From assembly GCA_910578345.1 (NCBI GenBank), contig CAJTRA010000001.1:416115-480114 (forward strand): a DNA stretch of 64,000 bases, written 5' to 3'. The notes below the pieces were generated by a model. It searched no databases and was not told the origin of the DNA. It saw only the letters and a program-made list of their open reading frames with translations. Origin of the DNA: an uncultured Lachnospiraceae bacterium (GTDB lineage: Bacteria > Bacillota > Clostridia > Lachnospirales > Lachnospiraceae). The position numbers and the translations under genes were made by a program. Positions 36,036 to 45,575 of this stretch are shown here, one piece after another; within the stretch, counting starts at the first letter, position 1, and each line of letters begins with the position of its first letter.

Positions 36036-37028
36036 TTAATCCTCACGATATCCTGCAAGGAACTCTACATACTTACCTGTACCGACCGCAACCGCCGTCA
36101 TAGGATCTTCTGCCGTCATCGTATTGATCCCCGTGTGAGACGCGATCAAATCTTCCAGCCCGCGCAACAGGCTTCCGCCTCCTGTGAGCACTATACCTCT
36201 GTCCGCAATGTCTGCAGCCAGTTCCGGCGGCGTCTTCTCCAGCACGCTGTGGATTGTCTCCACGATCTGTACCGTAGTTTCGTGAAGCGCCTCTTCCGTC
36301 TCTTCCGAAGACACCTTCACCGTGCGGGGCAGCCCTGTCACCAGATTCCGGCCCCTGACATCCATATAATCCACTTCCGCCCGCTTAAAGGCAGAACCAA
36401 TCTTAATCTTCAAATCCTCTGCCGTTCTCTCACCGATCAGCAGATTATGTTTCTTACGCATGTAACGCACGATCGCTTCGTCAAAATCATCTCCCGCAAT
36501 CTTGATCGATGCGCTGACGACAGTGCCTCCCAGAGAGATTACTGCGATATCAGAAGTTCCGCCGCCGATATCTACAATCATATTGCCACACGGCTTGGAA
36601 ATATCAATGCCCGCTCCGATTGCCGCCGCAATCGGTTCTTCTATGATCGACACTTCCCTGGCCCCAGCCTGGTATGTGGCGTCTTCTACCGCTTTCTTCT
36701 CTACTTCTGTGACACCGCTGGGCACGCACACAGCAATGCGTGGCTTACGGAACGTCTTCTTCCCCAATGCTTTCTGGATAAAGTATTTCATCATCTTCTC
36801 TGTGACCTGATAGTCTGAGATAACTCCTTGCCGCAACGGCCTTACCGCTACGATATTGCCCGGTGTTCTTCCAAGCATCAGTCTTGCATCTTCCCCGATC
36901 GCCTTGATCTTATTCGTATCTCTATCAAAAGCCACAACAGAAGGCTCCTTCAACACAACACCCTTGCCTCTGATGTAGACCAATATGCTGGCTGTCCCCA
37001 AATCAATTCCAATATCCGTGTACTGCAT
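36036..37028 (-). CDS. mbl: Rod-shape-determining actin homologue (Mbl/MreB)
   Basis: A 330-aa bacterial actin that organises cell-wall growth. Actin-type phosphate loops IGIDLGTASILVYIRG and IVDIGGGTSDIAVISLGG, plus the adenosine motif GIVLTGGGSLLRGL. The order followed by flhO and flhP is that of Bacillus mbl, so mbl is preferred over mreB, which would be followed by mreC and mreD. AAAGGGGATC precedes the ATG. Confidence 0.9.
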   Translation of the reverse strand: MQYTDIGIDLGTASILVYIRGKGVVLKEPSVVAFDRDTNKIKAIGEDARLMLGRTPGNIVAVRPLRQGVISDYQVTEKMMKYFIQKALGKKTFRKPRIAVCVPSGVTEVEKKAVEDATYQAGAREVSIIEEPIAAAIGAGIDISKPCGNMIVDIGGGTSDIAVISLGGTVVSASIKIAGDDFDEAIVRYMRKKHNLLIGERTAEDLKIKIGSAFKRAEVDYMDVRGRNLVTGLPRTVKVSSEETEEALHETTVQIVETIHSVLEKTPPELAADIADRGIVLTGGGSLLRGLEDLIASHTGINTMTAEDPMTAVAVGTGKYVEFLAGYRED

Positions 37029-37181
37029 TTCCTTTGATCCCCTTTCCCGTGATCTCTCTATAATAATTTCCAGTTACTGTCAAATTAAACCATCATTCTG
37101 GGCAACAGTTTGGTTCCTGTCACTGTGATCCGCCCGGCTTTCTACCTGCCGGCTGATCAAAAAGCGCAATATGCTGGATAT

Positions 37182-37209
37182 ATTATAACCTAAAGAAATG
37201 GTTTTTCAA
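37182..37209 (-). promoter_or_regulatory. Candidate promoter of mbl
   Basis: On the minus strand TTGAAA (37204-37209), 16 bp, TATAAT (37182-37187), about 155 bp upstream of the mbl ATG. A run of A/T (37221-37255) further upstream may act as an UP element. No gene is seen in 37029-37400. Confidence 0.55.
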
Positions 37210-37254
37210 AGGCTTTTATAGATTTTTTAAAAAATTTTAAAAATTAAAAAGAAC

Positions 37255-37288
37255 ACCAAAAACAGAACGGCTCCTTCCGTCCTGTTTT
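37255..37288 (-). terminator. Terminator of the coiled-coil protein gene
   Basis: On the minus strand AAAACAGGACGG (37277-37288) pairs with CCGTTCTGTTTT (37259-37270), one G-T pair, with further Ts following. Confidence 0.7.
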
Positions 37289-37400
37289 CAGCATCCATGC
37301 TCTCTATTTATTTTATCGGTATCGTCTCCTCTTTTCTTAACCTTATCCGGCCAGAAAATGTATCCGGAAATGCTCCCAAAATAATCCACTCTACTGCTTT

Positions 37401-37985
37401 TCACACCTTGATATCAAACGGATGATAGACGACTGCTTCCTGCAGGTCTGCTTCTTCACCGGCGGCCTTCTGCGCATTCACTGCTGCTTCCTTCCGCAGA
37501 TTCTCCTGTGTCATCTCCTGCTGAACATCCTGCATCTCCTCCTGCAGTTCTAAGGCCTCTTCCATCACCTCGTCCAGCTCCTCCAGCATACCGCCGCTTT
37601 CCGTACCGGCAGCCTCTTCCGCAAGATCTTCCATCCTCTCTTCCGGCGTCTTGGGCTTGCTCTTCTCCACTGCCTCCGCAATCTTCTCACCGATCTCACG
37701 GGATTCGTCCATCATATGCCACATCTGTTCATTATTGTAAGCCGCCTTTGCCGCAGCAATCTGATCCTCATAAGAGTGAAACAGTTCCAGCTTTCTTGCA
37801 ATCTCCTCCACTGTCTCACATTTCACATTCTTCAGGTTTTCTTTCTGTTTCTCAAAAAAGGCGACCTGTCTGTCCCGCGTTTCCTGCCGTTCCATCTTCT
37901 GCTGCGTGCTCTTTAATCCACGGCCCATAGTCATTAGACTTCTGCCAAAAACCGAACTGCCAAAATCATGCATGCCGATATTCAT
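37401..37985 (-). CDS. Uncharacterised coiled-coil protein
   Basis: A 194-aa, strongly charged protein rich in Glu, Gln, Met and Ala, largely predicted helical: about 25-75 (TQQKMERQETRDRQVAFFEK) and about 110-175 (MLEELDEVMEEALELQEEMQ). No signal peptide, no membrane segment, no known domain recognised. Start 37985 has GGGAGG seven nt before the ATG. It is monocistronic between uvrA and mbl. Nearness to flagellar and shape genes is suggestive only. Confidence 0.65.
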   Translation of the reverse strand: MNIGMHDFGSSVFGRSLMTMGRGLKSTQQKMERQETRDRQVAFFEKQKENLKNVKCETVEEIARKLELFHSYEDQIAAAKAAYNNEQMWHMMDESREIGEKIAEAVEKSKPKTPEERMEDLAEEAAGTESGGMLEELDEVMEEALELQEEMQDVQQEMTQENLRKEAAVNAQKAAGEEADLQEAVVYHPFDIKV

Positions 37986-38111
37986 AGAGATACCTCCCGT
38001 TCCACTCAGACTACCCAATATAACCGGACTATGCGCCCATCATTCTAACGCATTTGCTGCTCTATTCACGATAAACATCGCATAAGTTCTATTTATTATA
38101 TCGTCTGTCAA

Positions 38112-38173
38112 AGTGCTGCCGTGAAGACGGACCAATGACAATTCATGTCATATTTCCGCCATTTCACGGCACT
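38112..38173. repeat. Nested inverted repeat downstream of uvrA
   Basis: Outer arms (38112-38125 and 38163-38173, GCCGTGAA/TTCACGGC core) enclose a second hairpin ATGACA-TGTCAT (38135-38140, 38146-38151). It lacks a clear T run but could end uvrA transcription or form a structured RNA. Confidence 0.45.
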
Positions 38174-38248
38174 GGTATCTGTCCCTTCCCGGCATGTCAC
38201 AACATTTTCGGCCGCTCATAGTACTCCTGTCCCTGGAATATTCACAGA

Positions 38249-41113
38249 TTATTTCCTGTTCTTTGCTTTCTCCAGCATTTTCTTAATATAAATGCCGGTA
38301 TAGGATATCGGATTCTCAGCCACCTTCTCAGGTGTGCCCTCAGCAATCACCGTACCGCCGCCTTCGCCGCCTTCCGGGCCCATGTCGATAATATAATCTG
38401 CGGTCTTGATCACATCCAGATTGTGTTCGATGACCACTACCGTATTGCCGCCCTCAGCCAGCTTATGCAGAATGTCCACTAACTTATGCACATCCGCAAA
38501 ATGCAGGCCTGTAGTAGGCTCGTCCAGAATATAGATTGTCTTGCCCGTACTGCGCTTACTCAATTCTGTCGCCAGCTTAATTCGCTGCGCCTCACCGCCG
38601 GACAGTGTCGTAGAAGGTTGGCCAAGCTTCACATAAGATAATCCCACATTATAAAGCGTCTCGATCTTCCTGCGGATCGACGGCAGATTCTCGAAGAAGG
38701 GCATCGCCTCTTCCACCGTCATATCCAATACATCATAGATATTCTTCCCTTTATATTTTACTTCCAGCGTTTCACGGTTGTAGCGCCTGCCGCCGCAAAC
38801 CTCACAGGGCACATATACATCCGGCAGGAAGTGCATCTCGATCTTGATAATACCGTCTCCGCCACAGGCTTCACATCTGCCGCCCTTCACATTGAAACTG
38901 AACCTTCCCTTATTGTAGCCTCTGGCTTTGGCATCTTGGGTAGAAGCAAACAAATCTCTGATCTGGTCGAACACACCCGTATAGGTAGCCGGATTCGACC
39001 GAGGCGTCCGCCCGATGGGCGACTGGTCGATATCGATCACCTTATCCAACTGGTCGATGCCCTCAATTCCTGTATGTCTGCCCGGAATGCACCGCGCCCT
39101 GTTTAAGTCCCGTGCCAAATGCTTATAGAGGATCTCATTGACAAGGGAACTCTTGCCGGAACCGGATACCCCTGTCACGCAAGTCATGATCCCCAGCGGT
39201 ATCTTTACGTCTATTTTCTTCAGATTATTCTCCTGAGCGCCTCTGACCTTCAAGTAACCCGTAGGTTTTCTTCTCTTCTCCGGCACAGGGATCTGAAGCC
39301 TCCCGCTCAGGTACTGTCCCGTAATAGACTCTTCTACCTGCATGATCTCTTCCGCTGTGCCCTGAGCGACCACCCTGCCGCCATGGGAACCTGCCCCCGG
39401 CCCGATATCCACGATATGATCCGCCGCAAACATGGTGTCTTCATCATGTTCCACCACAAGCAGTGTATTGCCCATATCTTTCAGATTCTTAAGCGCAGCG
39501 ATCAGCTTGTCATTGTCCCGCTGATGCAGGCCGATGCTGGGTTCATCCAGGATATAGCATACTCCAACCAGCCCGGATCCAATCTGAGTCGCCAGACGGA
39601 TCCGCTGTGCCTCGCCGCCGGAAAGCGACCCGGTAGCTCTGGATAAAGACAGATAATCCAGACCTACTTCCATCAGGAAGCCGACTCTGGCACGGATCTC
39701 TTTCAGAATCCGTCTGCCGATCAGCTGCTGCTGCGGTGTCAGTTCCATATCCCCGATAAAAGCGTGCAGCTTCGTGATCGACATGGAAGTAATCTCATAG
39801 ATATTCTTATCGCAGACAGTCACGGCCAATGATTCCTTCTTCAGGCGCATGCCGCCGCATTCCTTACAGGGTGTGATGCGCATAAACGATTCATACTCCT
39901 GTTTGATCATATCTGATCCTGTCTCCCGGTATTTCCGGTCCATATTCTTAATCAGACCCTCAAATGCCACAGGATAGACGCCCTTGCCACGCTGTCCTTC
40001 ATAATAGACATCAACTTTCTTGCCATTTGTGCCATAGCAGATCGCGTCCTGCGCTTTCTGTGACAGCTCCTCAAAAGGCGTGTCCATGCTAAACTGATAC
40101 TCCTTGGCCAACGCCTGCAGAAGGGCATTGGTAAAACTGCCCTTGTCCTTGCTGGACTGCCAGCCCATCACGGCGATGGCGCCCTCATTCAGGCTTAAGC
40201 TTCTGTCCGGTATCATCAATTCCAGATCAAACTCCATCTTATATCCCAATCCAAAACACTCCGGACAGGCGCCAAAAGGATTGTTGAAGGAAAAACTTCT
40301 CGGTTCAATCTCGCTGATGCTGATTCCACAATCCGGACAGGCAAAACTCTGGCTGAAATTGATCGGCTCCCCATCGATCACATCCAGCACCATCAGTCCT
40401 TCCGCCAGCGCAAATACATTCTCAATAGAATCCGTCAGGCGTCTCTCGATGCCATCCTTAACTACCAGACGATCCACCACAATCTCTATCGTATGCTTGA
40501 TATTTTTCTCCAGTTTGATCTCTTCTGACAGCTCATACAGATTCCCGTCCACGCGCACGCGCACGTAACCGCTTCTCTTGGCCCGCTCGAATACCTTGGC
40601 ATGTTCTCCCTTCCGACCCCGCACCACCGGTGCCAGAAGCTGTATTCTCGTTCCCTGTGGAAGAGCCAGAATCTGATCTACAATCTGGTCTACCGTCTGC
40701 CGTTTGATCTCTCTGCCGCACTTCGGACAGTGTGGAATCCCGATCCTGGCATACAACAGTCTGAAATAATCGTAGATCTCCGTTACCGTTCCCACCGTGG
40801 AACGAGGGTTTCTGTTGGTAGACTTCTGATCGATAGAGATCGCCGGCGACAGTCCCTCGATCCGCTCTACATTCGGCTTCTCCATCTGCCCCAGAAACTG
40901 CCTCGCATAAGAAGACAAAGACTCCATATATCTTCTCTGTCCCTCTGCATAGATGGTATCAAAGGCCAATGAAGACTTCCCGGAACCGGACAGTCCTGTG
41001 AGTACCACAAACTCATTTCGTGGAATGTCCACATCCAGCGCTTTCAGATTGTGTTCATTCGCACCCCGGATCTTGATATACTCGCGCGGGCGCATCTTTA
41101 CTGTGTCTGACAT
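38249..41113 (-). CDS. uvrA: Excinuclease ABC subunit A
   Basis: A 954-aa DNA damage-recognition ATPase. Two ABC modules: Walker A GLSGSGKSSLAFDT near residue 34 and GVSGSGKSSLVNEI near 645; two LSGGEAQR signatures; zinc fingers (CPKCGREI; CPDC and CPEC; CEACGGDG with CEVCGG). Full length for the family. ATG 41113 was chosen because GGAGG lies 5 nt before it. It is 30 nt downstream of uvrB and shares its transcript. Confidence 0.96.
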   Translation of the reverse strand: MSDTVKMRPREYIKIRGANEHNLKALDVDIPRNEFVVLTGLSGSGKSSLAFDTIYAEGQRRYMESLSSYARQFLGQMEKPNVERIEGLSPAISIDQKSTNRNPRSTVGTVTEIYDYFRLLYARIGIPHCPKCGREIKRQTVDQIVDQILALPQGTRIQLLAPVVRGRKGEHAKVFERAKRSGYVRVRVDGNLYELSEEIKLEKNIKHTIEIVVDRLVVKDGIERRLTDSIENVFALAEGLMVLDVIDGEPINFSQSFACPDCGISISEIEPRSFSFNNPFGACPECFGLGYKMEFDLELMIPDRSLSLNEGAIAVMGWQSSKDKGSFTNALLQALAKEYQFSMDTPFEELSQKAQDAICYGTNGKKVDVYYEGQRGKGVYPVAFEGLIKNMDRKYRETGSDMIKQEYESFMRITPCKECGGMRLKKESLAVTVCDKNIYEITSMSITKLHAFIGDMELTPQQQLIGRRILKEIRARVGFLMEVGLDYLSLSRATGSLSGGEAQRIRLATQIGSGLVGVCYILDEPSIGLHQRDNDKLIAALKNLKDMGNTLLVVEHDEDTMFAADHIVDIGPGAGSHGGRVVAQGTAEEIMQVEESITGQYLSGRLQIPVPEKRRKPTGYLKVRGAQENNLKKIDVKIPLGIMTCVTGVSGSGKSSLVNEILYKHLARDLNRARCIPGRHTGIEGIDQLDKVIDIDQSPIGRTPRSNPATYTGVFDQIRDLFASTQDAKARGYNKGRFSFNVKGGRCEACGGDGIIKIEMHFLPDVYVPCEVCGGRRYNRETLEVKYKGKNIYDVLDMTVEEAMPFFENLPSIRRKIETLYNVGLSYVKLGQPSTTLSGGEAQRIKLATELSKRSTGKTIYILDEPTTGLHFADVHKLVDILHKLAEGGNTVVVIEHNLDVIKTADYIIDMGPEGGEGGGTVIAEGTPEKVAENPISYTGIYIKKMLEKAKNRK

Positions 41114-41143
41114 AGTTTCCTCCATGTATTTCTATTTTCTTCC

Positions 41144-43135
41144 TTATTCCTTGTCAAAATCCCTCAGCTTTCCTTTCAACTCCACCATCCTGTCACGCAG
41201 CTCTGCCGCCGCCTCGAAGTTCAAGTCTGCCGCCGCTTTCTTCATCTGCTTCTCTACGTCCTTGATCAACTTCTCCAGCTCCTGTCTGCTCATGGATTCG
41301 GGGTCCTTCTCGAACTTCCTCTCCTCCTTCGCAATCGTTCTGGATATGCTGATCAGATCACGGACAGCCTTCTTGATCGTCTGCGGCGTAATACCATGCT
41401 CTTCATTATAGCGCTGCTGGATTTGCCGTCTGCGGTTTGTCTCCGTGATGGCGGCACGCATGGAATCTGTCATATGATCAGCGTACATGATCACACGACC
41501 CTCCGCATTACGCGCCGCGCGGCCGATTGTCTGAATCAAAGATGTCTCGGACCGCAGGAACCCTTCCTTATCCGCATCCAGGATCGCCACAAGAGAGATC
41601 TCCGGAATATCCAGTCCTTCCCGCAAAAGGTTGATTCCCACCAGCACATCAAAGACATCAAGGCGCATATCCCGAATGATCTCCGCCCGCTCCAGTGTAT
41701 CGATATCGGAGTGCAGATACTTCACACGGATTCCGACATCGTTCATATAGGCTGTCAGGTCTTCCGCCATCCGTTTGGTCAACGTCGTCACCAGAATCTT
41801 ATGATGGTTCGCCACTTCCTTATTGACCTCTGAAATCAAATCGTCAATCTGCCCCTCCACCGGCCGCACATCCACCTCTGGATCCAGCAGGCCGGTAGGA
41901 CGGATAATCTGCTCTGTACGGAACAATTCATGAGCCGCTTCATACTCTGATGGTGTAGCAGATACAAACAGCATCTGATCAATATGCTGTTCAAACTCAT
42001 TGAAATTCAACGGCCTGTTATCCAGCGCAGAGGGCAGGCGGAACCCATAGTCCACCAGCGTATTCTTCCGTGATCTGTCGCCCGCATACATTCCCCTGAT
42101 CTGGGGGATCGTCATATGCGACTCATCTATGATGATCAGGAAATCATCCTTAAAATAATCCATCAGGGTAAAAGGAGGTTCGCCCTCTGCCATACCATTC
42201 AGATGGCGGGAATAGTTCTCGATCCCGGAGCAAAATCCAGTCTCCCGCAGCATCTCAATATCAAAGTTCGTCCGTTCCGAGATACGCTGCGCCTCCAACA
42301 GCTTGTCCTCACTCTTAAAATATTTCACCCTCTGCGTCAATTCCTTCTCGATCTCCACACAGGCGATATTGATCTTCTCCTGTGGCACCACGTAATGAGA
42401 CGCAGGGTAGATCATCACATGCTCCAGCGTGGCATGTACCTGCCCTGTCAGAGGATCCGTCTGCGCAATCCGATCGATTTCATCCCCAAAAAACTCAATA
42501 CGAATCAAATGATCGCCTCCCTGCGCTGGATAGACCTCTACCACATCACCGCGCACCCGGAAGCAGCACCGATCCAGATCCATGTCATTGCGGTCATACT
42601 GCATCTCGATCAATCCCCGGATCACCTGATCCCGATCCCGCTGCATACCAGGACGCAGCGACATGCTCATGCCTGCATATTCCTCCGGACTGCCCAGACC
42701 GTATATGCAGGATACGCTGGCTACCACAACAACGTCACGCCGCTCCGTCAATGAAGCTGTCGCCGACAGACGCAGCTTATCAATCTCGTCATTGATGGAA
42801 GAGTCTTTCGCAATATAGGTATCCGTGGAGGGCACATAGGCTTCTGGCTGGTAGTAGTCGTAGTAGGAGACAAAGTATTCTACCGCATTATTGGGGAAAA
42901 ATTCTTTAAATTCACCATAAAGCTGTCCTGCAAGCGTTTTATTATGGGCGATCACAAGCGTTGGCTTATTCAGCGCCTGAATCACATTCGCCATCGTGAA
43001 CGTCTTGCCGGAACCGGTGACACCCAGCAGCGTCTGAAACTGATTCCCTTCTTTGAACCCTTTCACAAGGGCTTCGATTGCCTGGGGTTGATCGCCGGTA
43101 GGTGCGTACTGTGATATCAATTCAAAATGATCCAT
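41144..43135 (-). CDS. uvrB: Excinuclease ABC subunit B
   Basis: A 663-aa helicase-like subunit of nucleotide excision repair. Walker A GVTGSGKTFTMANV, the beta-hairpin that clamps DNA (YYDYYQPEAYVPSTDTYIAK), helicase motifs (IIDESHMTIPQ, IQTIGRAARNAEG) and the C-terminal UVR motif (LNFEAAAELRDRMVELKGKL) for UvrC contact. First gene of uvrB-uvrA. A LexA-like box lies upstream. Confidence 0.96.
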   Translation of the reverse strand: MDHFELISQYAPTGDQPQAIEALVKGFKEGNQFQTLLGVTGSGKTFTMANVIQALNKPTLVIAHNKTLAGQLYGEFKEFFPNNAVEYFVSYYDYYQPEAYVPSTDTYIAKDSSINDEIDKLRLSATASLTERRDVVVVASVSCIYGLGSPEEYAGMSMSLRPGMQRDRDQVIRGLIEMQYDRNDMDLDRCCFRVRGDVVEVYPAQGGDHLIRIEFFGDEIDRIAQTDPLTGQVHATLEHVMIYPASHYVVPQEKINIACVEIEKELTQRVKYFKSEDKLLEAQRISERTNFDIEMLRETGFCSGIENYSRHLNGMAEGEPPFTLMDYFKDDFLIIIDESHMTIPQIRGMYAGDRSRKNTLVDYGFRLPSALDNRPLNFNEFEQHIDQMLFVSATPSEYEAAHELFRTEQIIRPTGLLDPEVDVRPVEGQIDDLISEVNKEVANHHKILVTTLTKRMAEDLTAYMNDVGIRVKYLHSDIDTLERAEIIRDMRLDVFDVLVGINLLREGLDIPEISLVAILDADKEGFLRSETSLIQTIGRAARNAEGRVIMYADHMTDSMRAAITETNRRRQIQQRYNEEHGITPQTIKKAVRDLISISRTIAKEERKFEKDPESMSRQELEKLIKDVEKQMKKAAADLNFEAAAELRDRMVELKGKLRDFDKE

Positions 43136-43218
43136 GAAAGCTCCTCTTTTCCGAATCCATATTTCTACATGAAAAAGCGCTGCTGCGCAGGTCCATGATC
43201 ATTGCGTGAGTAGTCTTG

Positions 43219-43247
43219 ATTATAGCATAACGGTCTTTATTTGTACA
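43219..43247 (-). promoter_or_regulatory. Promoter of uvrB-uvrA
   Basis: On the minus strand TGTACA (43242-43247), 17 bp, perfect TATAAT (43219-43224). Confidence 0.65.
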
Positions 43248-43256
43248 GCGATTTCA

Positions 43257-43268
43257 GAACATTTGTTC
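43257..43268. promoter_or_regulatory. LexA (SOS) box upstream of uvrB
   Basis: GAACATTTGTTC matches the Firmicute LexA/DinR core GAAC-N4-GTTC. It sits 9 bp upstream of the -35 element of the uvrB promoter, implying SOS control of uvrBA as in Bacillus. Confidence 0.7.
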
Positions 43269-43402
43269 TCATTTCTCAGTTCCTGTTTTTCCTGAGCATC
43301 CTGAATATCGTTCCCGTAAACCAAAAGAACCTAATCAACAGAAGAAAGAAAACAATTTTTATGCTAGAATGATGATAAGACAAGTAAAAGGGGGATCAAG
43401 TT

Positions 43403-44224
43403 ATGAGAAAATGGACGGTACAGCAAGTAATTGACAAGACTCTTCTGGACATGTGTGGCGGAGCAAAGATCGAACCTACCTGCGATATTCTTATCACCGG
43501 AAAGCCCGATATGGAAGTTACCGGAATCGCCACTACCTTTATGGCAACTTTTGATGTGATCCGGGAAGCGGTCCACCAGGGCAAGAATCTTATCATTACC
43601 CATGAACCCACCTGGTTTAACGCCTCAGACCAAACAGATTGGTGTGAGCAGGACAGCATCTATCTCGCAAAGAAAAACTATCTGGAAGAACATGACATGG
43701 CAGTCTGGCGTCTTCATGACCATATGCACACAGGCTCCGAAGTCGATTACATCTACGAGGGACTGATCGAAGAATTAGGATGGCGCAAATATCTTCAAAA
43801 AGAAGAACCCCAGCCCTGGATCTATGAGATTCCTGAGACGACACTGCGAAATCTGGCAAAAGAGTTTAAAGAGATCTTTCATATGGATACGATCCAAATC
43901 ATTGGCTCACCCGATATGAGAGTACACAGAGTCGGTATTTTAGTCGGCGGTGGAAGCCTGGGTCTTGGCGTAGAAGTGATGCCGATGCAGGTGATGGAAC
44001 GCGACCGGCTCGATCTGATGGTCGTGGGAGATATCACGGAATGGACCATCTGCGCTTATCTCAATGACGCTTGCCAAATGGGATTTAACAAAGGGATGCT
44101 CACGCTTGGACACGAAAGAAGTGAAGAATTCGGCATGAAATATCTCCAGCAATGGCTGCAGGAAAGATTCCCGGATCTGCCGGTCACCTTCCTTGATGCA
44201 AAGGAACCGTTTCGATATCTGTAA
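43403..44224 (+). CDS. Nif3-like dinuclear metal-centre protein
   Basis: A 273-aa protein of the NIF3/YbgI family, a hexameric protein with a two-metal site. Metal-ligand motifs LIITHEPTWF and LTLGHERSEEFGM are present, and the length is close to the basic form without an inserted domain. Roles as GTP cyclohydrolase I type 2 are annotated for some relatives but not proven. A GGGGGATC site precedes the ATG. Transcribed away from uvrB. Confidence 0.82.
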   Translation: MRKWTVQQVIDKTLLDMCGGAKIEPTCDILITGKPDMEVTGIATTFMATFDVIREAVHQGKNLIITHEPTWFNASDQTDWCEQDSIYLAKKNYLEEHDMAVWRLHDHMHTGSEVDYIYEGLIEELGWRKYLQKEEPQPWIYEIPETTLRNLAKEFKEIFHMDTIQIIGSPDMRVHRVGILVGGGSLGLGVEVMPMQVMERDRLDLMVVGDITEWTICAYLNDACQMGFNKGMLTLGHERSEEFGMKYLQQWLQERFPDLPVTFLDAKEPFRYL

Positions 44225-44316
44225 TCACTGGATCAGAAAAATCGCTGTATTGCCCTTTCCCTTATCTCGGCGCATGCCAGGAATGGCCATACAGCGGTTT
44301 ATGCTGTTCCTTTGCT

Positions 44317-44769
44317 TCAAATTAGACCAGCCTTTTCCAGAAACTTTTCTATCTCTTCTCTTTTCACCTTCAGATCTGCATTTAAGGAAGCATATACTCT
44401 CTTTTCTTCCTCGTGATATTTCAGACCATTGATCTGAATCCCATATTTTTCTGTCAGCCAATCCTTTATCATATTCTCGATGGGATAGTGTTTCCGCGGA
44501 AACAGAATATCCTTCATCTTGAGTGCAAGCGGGATCATGCCGATCTTCCAATCAAAATCCTTGCAGATTTTCTTCAGTTCCCCAGTATCTGTTTTCGCCT
44601 CCAGATCGAAATGAATTCTTGTCCCTGCATCATCATTGACGACATTCAGCGCATGGATCTGAAGATCAACACGGTAGCCCTTTTTCTTCTGCAGGACTTC
44701 TTGGACTACTTCTCCAATCAAATTTGTCATAGAGTCTGTTTCAATTTTTATGACGTCATATTCTTGCAT
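44317..44769 (-). CDS. Uncharacterised protein, paralogue of the neighbouring 73-aa gene
   Basis: A 150-aa soluble protein of alternating strands and helices. Its first half (IKIETDSMTNLIGEVVQEVL, then LQIHALNVVNDD and IHFDLEAKTD) lines up with the whole of the 73-aa protein at 45001-45222. The second half adds a basic helix-rich segment (HYPIENMIKDWLTEKYGIQI). No family recognised. ATG 44769 has AGGGA; an ATG six codons earlier is possible. Confidence 0.6.
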   Translation of the reverse strand: MQEYDVIKIETDSMTNLIGEVVQEVLQKKKGYRVDLQIHALNVVNDDAGTRIHFDLEAKTDTGELKKICKDFDWKIGMIPLALKMKDILFPRKHYPIENMIKDWLTEKYGIQINGLKYHEEEKRVYASLNADLKVKREEIEKFLEKAGLI

Positions 44770-45000
44770 TTCTATTTTCCCTGACATTCCAAGTTTATCT
44801 CATTTCATGTTCCATTGCAGCCTGCCCCGACTAAATATAATCTCAAACCCAGGAACAAGCAGACATAGTATTTCTCCGCGAAGCGGTCCTTACTGCGAAT
44901 CATTAGAAGAACTCCCCGCACTAATCTCCATACGTATCACAGGCCTGCTTGTGATGCAGCTTTCAATAGAAAGCTGTAAAATTTTTGATTTTTCAACCTG

Positions 45001-45222
45001 TTATACTATATGATTCAAGAGTTTTTCCAGGTCTCCCATGCTCATTTCGGCATCAACGCTCAAATGAACATGTACTTTCTTGTTTTTGTCGTCCATACTT
45101 AGTTCGTTTACCTGAACCGCTATATCACATCCGCTTTTCTTCTTCAAAACCTTATTGATCACCTTTGAAAGTATGCCTTTCATAAAATCTGTTTTAATCG
45201 ACAGTTCGTCCCAATTTCCCAT
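45001..45222 (-). CDS. Uncharacterised small protein, paralogue of the downstream gene
   Basis: A 73-aa protein: LSIKTDFMKGILSKVINKVL, then DIAVQVNELSMDDKNKKVHV and SVDAEMSMGDLEKLL. Strand-helix-strand pattern shared with the 150-aa protein downstream, suggesting duplication. A strong AAGGAGG site supports the start at 45222. No function assigned. Confidence 0.6.
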   Translation of the reverse strand: MGNWDELSIKTDFMKGILSKVINKVLKKKSGCDIAVQVNELSMDDKNKKVHVHLSVDAEMSMGDLEKLLNHIV

Positions 45223-45575
45223 TTCCGGTTTCCTCCTTGTGTTGTTTGTTTCAATGATTCTGCGGCCTCTTTTATTGGCACTCATGAATTATCATTTGCT
45301 TGATCTGTATGTTTTAATATATTTTAGAGTATAACACATTACTCCCCTCCTGAAAAATAATTACTCTAATTTTATCATAAAAAGCAAAATTTTATAGAAA
45401 TTATTGTTATAGTTGTATTTTTTTGAAGAATAAATTAGAATAACTATAGATATAATTTGTTTTAAGGAGATAAGATTGAAAATGAAAAGTAGAGGGTATC
45501 CATTCCCTTAATCGTATCACAAACAAGCCATCTTTCGGTGGCTGCTTTAAAAATTGAATATTGTGTATGTTAAGG
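45223..45575. other. AT-rich intergenic stretch and IS110 downstream edge
   Basis: No gene recognised. It holds A/T-rich runs, a plus-strand TATAAT (45451-45456), an AAGGAG site followed by a nine-codon frame, and a small hairpin (AGCCA/TGGCT, 45530-45547). The IS boundary probably lies between about 45500 and 45570 but cannot be fixed. Confidence 0.4.

Noticed and set aside
37221..37255. A/T palindromic run as replication origin
   Set aside because: No DnaA boxes or dnaA/dnaN genes nearby; more likely an UP element or terminator tail.
45478..45512. Nine-codon frame with an AAGGAG site beside the IS110 element
   Set aside because: Too short to support; may be a truncated gene start, but no continuation is visible on the other side of the element.
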